Below the pieces are notes generated by a model that worked only from the letters and a program-made list of their open reading frames with translations, did no database searches and was not told the DNA's origin. 9,498 nt of DNA, taken from positions 1 to 9,498 of the forward strand of contig JAKEEV010000980.1 of NCBI GenBank assembly GCA_022616395.1. Reading direction: 5' to 3'. The DNA comes from Planctomycetia bacterium. GTDB taxonomy: Bacteria > Planctomycetota > Planctomycetia > Gemmatales > Gemmataceae. Shown here in pieces: positions 6,154 through 9,498 of the stretch. Position numbers and translations under genes: made by a program. Position 1 is the stretch's first letter, and every line of letters starts with the position of its first letter.

Positions 6154-8428
6154 ACTTGCCGGCGACCACGGCGGGCAGATTCCAGACGAACGCGCCTCCA
6201 CCGGCTCCGACAACCGCAGCGCGTTTGCCGTCGGGCGACAGGCCGATGTGGTATCCCGGTCCTGGCATTCCTGGTTCGACCGCCACCTGCGTGCCGGTCC
6301 TCAATTCCCAGATGTGGAAGCTCTTGTCGTGGCCGGTGGAGAGCACGTATCGGCCGTTTTTTGAGAAGATTGGGCAAGTAATTCGTTTGTCGGTCCCGGT
6401 CACGCGCTGCAAGCCTCCTCGGTCAAGTTCCCATTTGCTGATGCCATCGGCAGTCCCAAATACAGCGAACCTGTCATCGGGCGAGAGGTTGACGTGAGCC
6501 ACCGACGCGGGCACCGTGACTCGTCGGCCTTCCTTGCCGCTCTCGACATCGAACCACCAGACATGAACCGGAGGCAACTTGGGAAGGTCTTCGGGTTTGG
6601 CCGAGTTGCGTTTGCTGTCCCAGGTGCCGGCGACCGCGCGCTTGCCGTCCTTCGTTACCGCCAGCCCATACACGGGAAGCTTCGCCTGAGTGTACTCCTT
6701 GAGCACTTCGCCCTTGTCAATGCTCCACTGCCAGATGGTGCCATTGTCGGCGGACGCGAGGAAGCGGTTGCCATCGGGGAGAGCCGCGATCTGCGTGATG
6801 TACGCGTTCTGCTCGGTGTAAGTGTGCAAGGGAGGCCCACCGGCTTCGTAGTCCCAGAGCTTGATTGTCTTGTCGGTGCAACCGCTTAACAGGAGGGGCT
6901 TGTTGCCCGGCACAAGCGCGATCGTGCGGACGTTCCCCTTGTGCCCTTTGAGCTGGCGAACGGGTTTCCCATCGGCCGCGTTGAACACATGAATGAGCTG
7001 ATCGCCGCCGGAGATGAGCAGGTACTTTCCATCTGGAGTAAAGACAGCCGCTTCGCCTTGGGTTTTCTCGCCGATGTTGGGTCGGTAGGCGAATGTGAGG
7101 ATCCGCGAGCCATCGATCTTGGGTGAAATCGGCGGGTTTTGCGGTCCGACTGGCGGCTGTGGCTGTTCGGGTTGCTTTTTGTCTGGCGGTGGGTCGTTGT
7201 TGTTACCCAAAGAAACAGCCAGCGCGATTACGCCAGTCAGCAGCAACACTCCTCCGACCGCAGCGATCACAATTTGCTTCTTTCGGCGCTTGCGCGCCGC
7301 CGCGGCCTTCGCGCGCTCAAGAGCTGGCTGTAAGTTCGCCGTGGCCTGAGAAATTGCAGCGGCTGCGATGGGTGGAAGTTTGCCCGAAGACTTCCCAGTA
7401 GGGTCGGGCGTGTCCACGAACGGCAACAGAACCTGGATCACCTCGGCCGCCGACTGATAGCGGTCGCCCGGAATCTTCGCCATCATCTTGGCAATGATCG
7501 TGGAGAGTTCTTCTGGAATATCGACACACACCTCATGTGCCGGTGGGACCGGCGTGATTTGATGAGCTAGCAGCTTGGCCGTCGTGGTGCCGATGAAGGG
7601 CGTTCGACCGGTCAGCAAGTGGTAGAGAGTGGCGCCGAGGTTGTAGATGTCCGAGCGGTGATCGGCGGCAGCGCTGTTGAGCAACTGCTCTGGAGCAACG
7701 TAATCGGCTGTGCCCATCACTCCAGCGCCGTGCTGTCTGGTCAGGTTGTCGTTCTCGTCTTCAAAGAACCGAGCCAGACCCATATCGAGAATCTTCACCA
7801 CTCCATCGCGGCCAACCAGAAGGTTACTCGGCTTGATGTCTCGGTGAGCAACTCCCTTGTCATGCGCATGCTGCAAGCCGGTGGCGGCCTGCACGATGTA
7901 ACCGACCGCCTCGCCCACCGGGATCCGTCCAGCGGCTTCGAGCTTGCGGTCGATGGTCTGCCCGTCGATGTATTCGAGCACCAGGAAGTGACTTCCCTTG
8001 TCGAAGGCCACATCGTGAGCGCGCACAATGTTCGGGTGATCGAGCGCGGCCGCGGCGCGGGCTTCGCGATAGAACCGCTCGACGTTCGCCCGGTCGAGCG
8101 CCTGTCGGTTCGGCAGCACCTTGAGCGCGACTCGCCGACGCAGGGCGGTGTGTTCGGCCAGGAACACTTGCCCCATCCCACCGGCACCGATCTGATTCAG
8201 AATTTTGTACGGGCCGAGCTTGAAGCCCTTGTATCGGCCCTGGAGGATGAGCCGAGCCTGGAATGGAGTGAGGATGCCCGCCTTCACCAACTGAGTCGCG
8301 GTGTCGGAAGCAGTGGGCGGGATCGGGCCGGAGCGAGTCAGGAATCCGTTAATGACATCGTCATCGGCCAGTTCGGCCTTGCGAACGAGTTCAAGAACGG
8401 CGTCGCCGGTCTGCGGTGGTTCGGGCAT
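6152..8428 (-). CDS. Transmembrane Ser/Thr protein kinase with C-terminal WD40 propeller
   Basis: A 758-residue Hanks-type kinase, numbered from the ATG at 8428. Residues 1-74 form the N-terminal extension typical of planctomycete kinases (VRKAELADDDV, then VKAGILTPFQARLILQGRYK). The kinase domain has the glycine loop GAGGMGQV (81-88), VALK lysine 103, Glu122 in REAR, HRDIKPSN (195-202; catalytic Asp197), DMG in place of DFG (215-217) and APE (245-247), so it should be active. A basic stretch RKRRKK precedes one membrane helix (about 385-407), then a Pro/Gln-rich linker (409-437) and seven WD40-like blades (about 457-755), the fourth with an insertion near 604-621. The expected topology is cytoplasmic kinase and external propeller, so the propeller may sense a ligand or protein. 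An in-frame TTG at 8473 would add 15 residues; the ATG is chosen because related proteins begin with similar MPEPP-type sequence. Target unknown. Confidence 0.93.
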   Translation of the reverse strand: MPEPPQTGDAVLELVRKAELADDDVINGFLTRSGPIPPTASDTATQLVKAGILTPFQARLILQGRYKGFKLGPYKILNQIGAGGMGQVFLAEHTALRRRVALKVLPNRQALDRANVERFYREARAAAALDHPNIVRAHDVAFDKGSHFLVLEYIDGQTIDRKLEAAGRIPVGEAVGYIVQAATGLQHAHDKGVAHRDIKPSNLLVGRDGVVKILDMGLARFFEDENDNLTRQHGAGVMGTADYVAPEQLLNSAAADHRSDIYNLGATLYHLLTGRTPFIGTTTAKLLAHQITPVPPAHEVCVDIPEELSTIIAKMMAKIPGDRYQSAAEVIQVLLPFVDTPDPTGKSSGKLPPIAAAAISQATANLQPALERAKAAAARKRRKKQIVIAAVGGVLLLTGVIALAVSLGNNNDPPPDKKQPEQPQPPVGPQNPPISPKIDGSRILTFAYRPNIGEKTQGEAAVFTPDGKYLLISGGDQLIHVFNAADGKPVRQLKGHKGNVRTIALVPGNKPLLLSGCTDKTIKLWDYEAGGPPLHTYTEQNAYITQIAALPDGNRFLASADNGTIWQWSIDKGEVLKEYTQAKLPVYGLAVTKDGKRAVAGTWDSKRNSAKPEDLPKLPPVHVWWFDVESGKEGRRVTVPASVAHVNLSPDDRFAVFGTADGISKWELDRGGLQRVTGTDKRITCPIFSKNGRYVLSTGHDKSFHIWELRTGTQVAVEPGMPGPGYHIGLSPDGKRAAVVGAGGGAFVWNLPAVVAGK

Positions 8429-8499
8429 AGGGAACCCCGAGTGGGGTGCGAGATTGCGACGATCCGTCGGCAAGCGACGTGTACGCGGCCGCCTCCTTC

Positions 8500-8528
8500 A
8501 GAATGACATCCACACCGCCCCGTGTCAA
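8500..8528 (-). promoter_or_regulatory. Candidate promoter of the kinase gene
   Basis: On the minus strand TTGACA (8528-8523) is a perfect -35 hexamer, and CATTCT (8505-8500, 3 of 6) lies 17 bases on. The pair lies 70-100 nt upstream of the chosen ATG. The MITE-like element's target duplication ends only about 7 bp upstream of the -35, so the insertion could have altered upstream control. The weak -10 keeps confidence low. Confidence 0.3.
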
Positions 8529-8535
8529 AGGGTCA

Positions 8536-8641
8536 GATGTGAGGGTAGTGTCTGAGTTTTCTGTAGCCGGGGTCTGCGACCCCGGACCGGCCTCACAGAG
8601 GCCAGCTACAAAAAGCCAAACTCAGACACTACCGATGTGAG
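8536..8641. mobile_element. MITE-like element with target-site duplication
   Basis: A 90-bp core (8544-8633) starts with GGTAGTGTCTGAGTTT and ends with its exact reverse complement (8618-8633). It is flanked directly by the 8-bp direct repeat GATGTGAG (8536-8543 and 8634-8641), as expected of a target-site duplication. Inside, TGTAGC (8562-8567) pairs with GCTACA (8605-8610) and encloses two perfect hairpins, CCGGGGTC-TGC-GACCCCGG (8567-8585) and GGCCTC-ACA-GAGGCC (8589-8603), so the strand can fold as a branched, cloverleaf-like structure. There is no coding capacity; a transposase would have to act in trans. Ends starting with GG and 8-bp duplications occur in several IS families (for example IS6, ISL3, IS1595); I cannot assign one. 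Confidence 0.8.
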
Positions 8642-8835
8642 CCGCGAACTTGCTTTAATGTATTGACGGAAACCCGCTCGGTGACCGTCAAGACAGGGTT
8701 ATTGCCAAACCTTCACGGTTCTTCCCCCGCGATTTTGTCGGCTGCCGCCGGTGCCGCTGCTTTGAGCGGCCTGCCTGCCCCGTTTGAGGGGGCGGTGCAG
8801 AGGCGGCCTAGCCGACCCAAGCCGAGACCAACAGG

Positions 8836-8868
8836 AACTGGTGAGCAATCCCGGATCGCTCACCGGTT
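8836..8868 (-). terminator. Hairpin downstream of the small secreted protein gene
   Basis: AACTGGTGAGC (8836-8846) pairs with GCTCACCGGTT (8858-8868) over 11 positions with one non-Watson-Crick pair and an 11-base loop. It begins 10 nt past the stop codon at 8879. No U-tract follows on the minus strand, so it is a terminator or 3'-end stabiliser candidate rather than a textbook intrinsic terminator. Confidence 0.5.
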
Positions 8869-8878
8869 CGCGGACTCT

Positions 8879-9223
8879 TCACCAACCGTATCCCATCCAG
8901 ACGCGACCGTGCAGAGTCGGGTACTGATACGAATACGGGTAGTGAATGGGATAGGAGTACGGATAGGGCGGATACCACACTGGAGTGACGGTGTAGTAGT
9001 AACCGTAGTCCCACGAATACCGACCAAAGACCGGACCGCTGGAAGCAAACGGATAGGGTTTGTAGTAGGGAACGACCGGCATGTACCAGTACGGATTGCC
9101 CGGCTGGTAGACGTAGGGCACGCCCATCGGCACTGGTTCGGGCAGTGGTCGGTCTTGGGCGAGTGCGGGTGTGGCGGTGGACAAGACGAGGGTAACAACC
9201 GCGGCTCGGAGCAGGAGGTTCAT
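8879..9223 (-). CDS. Small secreted Tyr/Pro-rich protein
   Basis: A 114-residue protein with a clear signal peptide: MNLLLRAAVVTLVLSTATPALA, cleaved after the ALA at residue 22. The 92-residue mature part is extreme in composition: 21 Tyr, 19 Pro and 5 Trp, with no Cys, in motifs such as YWYMP, YYKPYP, YGYYY and WYPPYPYSYP. It should be low in regular structure and strongly aromatic, suiting a surface, matrix or adhesive role, or oxidative cross-linking through tyrosines; these are inferences. The ATG at 9223 is chosen because GAGG lies 8 nt upstream and the signal peptide begins there. The frame stays open to a TTG at 9364, but that extension is polar and would bury the signal sequence. It is on the kinase's strand but separated by 450 bp, so probably its own transcript. 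I do not recognise a named family. Confidence 0.82.
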   Translation of the reverse strand: MNLLLRAAVVTLVLSTATPALAQDRPLPEPVPMGVPYVYQPGNPYWYMPVVPYYKPYPFASSGPVFGRYSWDYGYYYTVTPVWYPPYPYSYPIHYPYSYQYPTLHGRVWMGYGW

Positions 9224-9231
9224 CGGGGTCG

Positions 9232-9235
9232 CCTC
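9232..9235 (-). promoter_or_regulatory. Ribosome binding site of the small secreted protein
   Basis: GAGG on the minus strand, 8 nt before the ATG at 9223. Together with the signal peptide it fixes the start within a longer open frame. Confidence 0.55.
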
Positions 9236-9375
9236 AAAGTGGGAATGGGAACTGTCGGCGACCCGCGTGTGAGCCTCCTTCCAAACCGCCTTCGCACCAG
9301 TGTGAATGCCGAGTCCTTCCGCCGCGGATGACCGACGGCGGTTATCGTGCAAAACCCGCACCAAAGTCTCTTCGT

Positions 9376-9398
9376 AGGACAGGCAAGATGCCTGTCCT
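9376..9398. repeat. 23-bp palindrome
   Basis: AGGACAGGCA (9376-9385) and TGCCTGTCCT (9389-9398) form a perfect 10-bp stem with a 3-base loop (AGA). It abuts the 34-bp tandem array on its right, sharing T9398. It has the look of a short dispersed palindrome (REP-like). Sequence 9224-9375, between it and the small gene, shows only the ribosome binding site and no other convincing feature. Confidence 0.75.
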
Positions 9399-9498
9399 CT
9401 TGAATCGGAGCCGGAAGCGTCAGCGACGGATTCTTGAATCGGAGCCGGAAGCGTCAGCGACGGATTCTTGAATCGGAGCCGGAAGCGTCAGCGACGGA
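9398..9498. repeat. 34-bp direct tandem repeat, at least three copies, cut by the window edge
   Basis: The unit begins TCTTGAATCGGAGCCGGAAG and ends GCGTCAGCGACGGAT. It occurs at 9398-9431, 9432-9465 and 9466-9498, the last being 33 bases because the window stops. The copies are identical where complete and there are no unique spacers, so this is not a CRISPR array. The 34-bp period is not a multiple of three, which argues against a coding repeat. How many more units follow is unknown. Confidence 0.9.

Larger units (their letters stand above)
8429..8878. other. Non-coding spacer between the kinase and small secreted protein genes
   Basis: No gene is supported. Besides the MITE-like element (8536-8641) and candidate kinase promoter (8500-8528) it has several short GC-rich hairpins: TTGACGG (8663-8669) with CCGTCAA (8685-8691), GCCGCT (8753-8758) with AGCGGC (8765-8770), GCCCC (8777-8781) with GGGGC (8789-8793), and a longer one at 8836-8868. 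A plus-strand open frame beginning at 8663 runs antisense through the small gene and is judged accidental. Confidence 0.6.

Noticed and set aside
8429..8473. Kinase start at TTG 8473
   Set aside because: AGGAGG upstream is 18 nt from the TTG, too far to act on it, and the added 15 residues do not resemble the family N-terminus.
7619..8506. 295-residue plus-strand open frame opposite the kinase domain
   Set aside because: Antisense to conserved kinase motifs that must be coding on the minus strand; no independent support.
8663..9331. 222-residue plus-strand open frame with a TTG start
   Set aside because: It overlaps the small secreted protein gene in antisense, which has a signal peptide and a Shine-Dalgarno; the plus-strand product is Arg/Pro-rich chance-like sequence.
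9398..9498. CRISPR array
   Set aside because: The 34-bp units are directly adjacent with no unique spacers, and no cas gene is visible.

Overview
The window looks like chromosomal DNA from a GC-rich planctomycete, most likely of the Gemmata type. This rests on three things: a Ser/Thr protein kinase with the planctomycete-style N-terminal extension and a C-terminal WD40 propeller, a tiny Tyr/Pro-rich exported protein, and spacers packed with palindromic and tandem repeats. It is an inference from family resemblance; there is no rRNA or other phylogenetic marker.

Layout. Positions 1-440 are non-coding: a 10-bp inverted repeat, a run of degenerate heptamers ending in CTG, and a strong hairpin just past the vgrG stop. 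Next comes a minus-strand pair, hcp (2729-3211) then vgrG (441-2600), giving the tube and spike proteins of a type VI secretion-like machine. Their 128-bp gap holds a GC-rich hairpin and a second hairpin abutting the vgrG start. The divergent spacer 3212-3663 carries a 16-bp palindrome upstream of hcp and an inverted-repeat element with perfect 35-bp arms. On the plus strand follows a membrane-anchored TPR-type protein (3664-6012). It converges on the minus-strand kinase (6152-8428), and the 139 bp between them are nearly all nested inverted repeats that take in both stop codons. Upstream of the kinase is a 90-bp MITE-like element with 16-bp terminal inverted repeats and an 8-bp target duplication. 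Last are a small minus-strand secreted protein gene (8879-9223), a 23-bp palindrome, and a 34-bp tandem repeat that runs off the right edge.

Functional links. Only hcp and vgrG form an evident unit (same strand, partner proteins of one apparatus). No sheath, baseplate, ClpV, PAAR or effector gene is visible, so this is an isolated hcp-vgrG pair here, with the core machine presumably encoded elsewhere. The TPR protein, kinase and small secreted protein are separate transcription units with no demonstrated connection to it. The most unusual content is the set of different palindromic repeat families in the spacers, including one with clear signs of having transposed.
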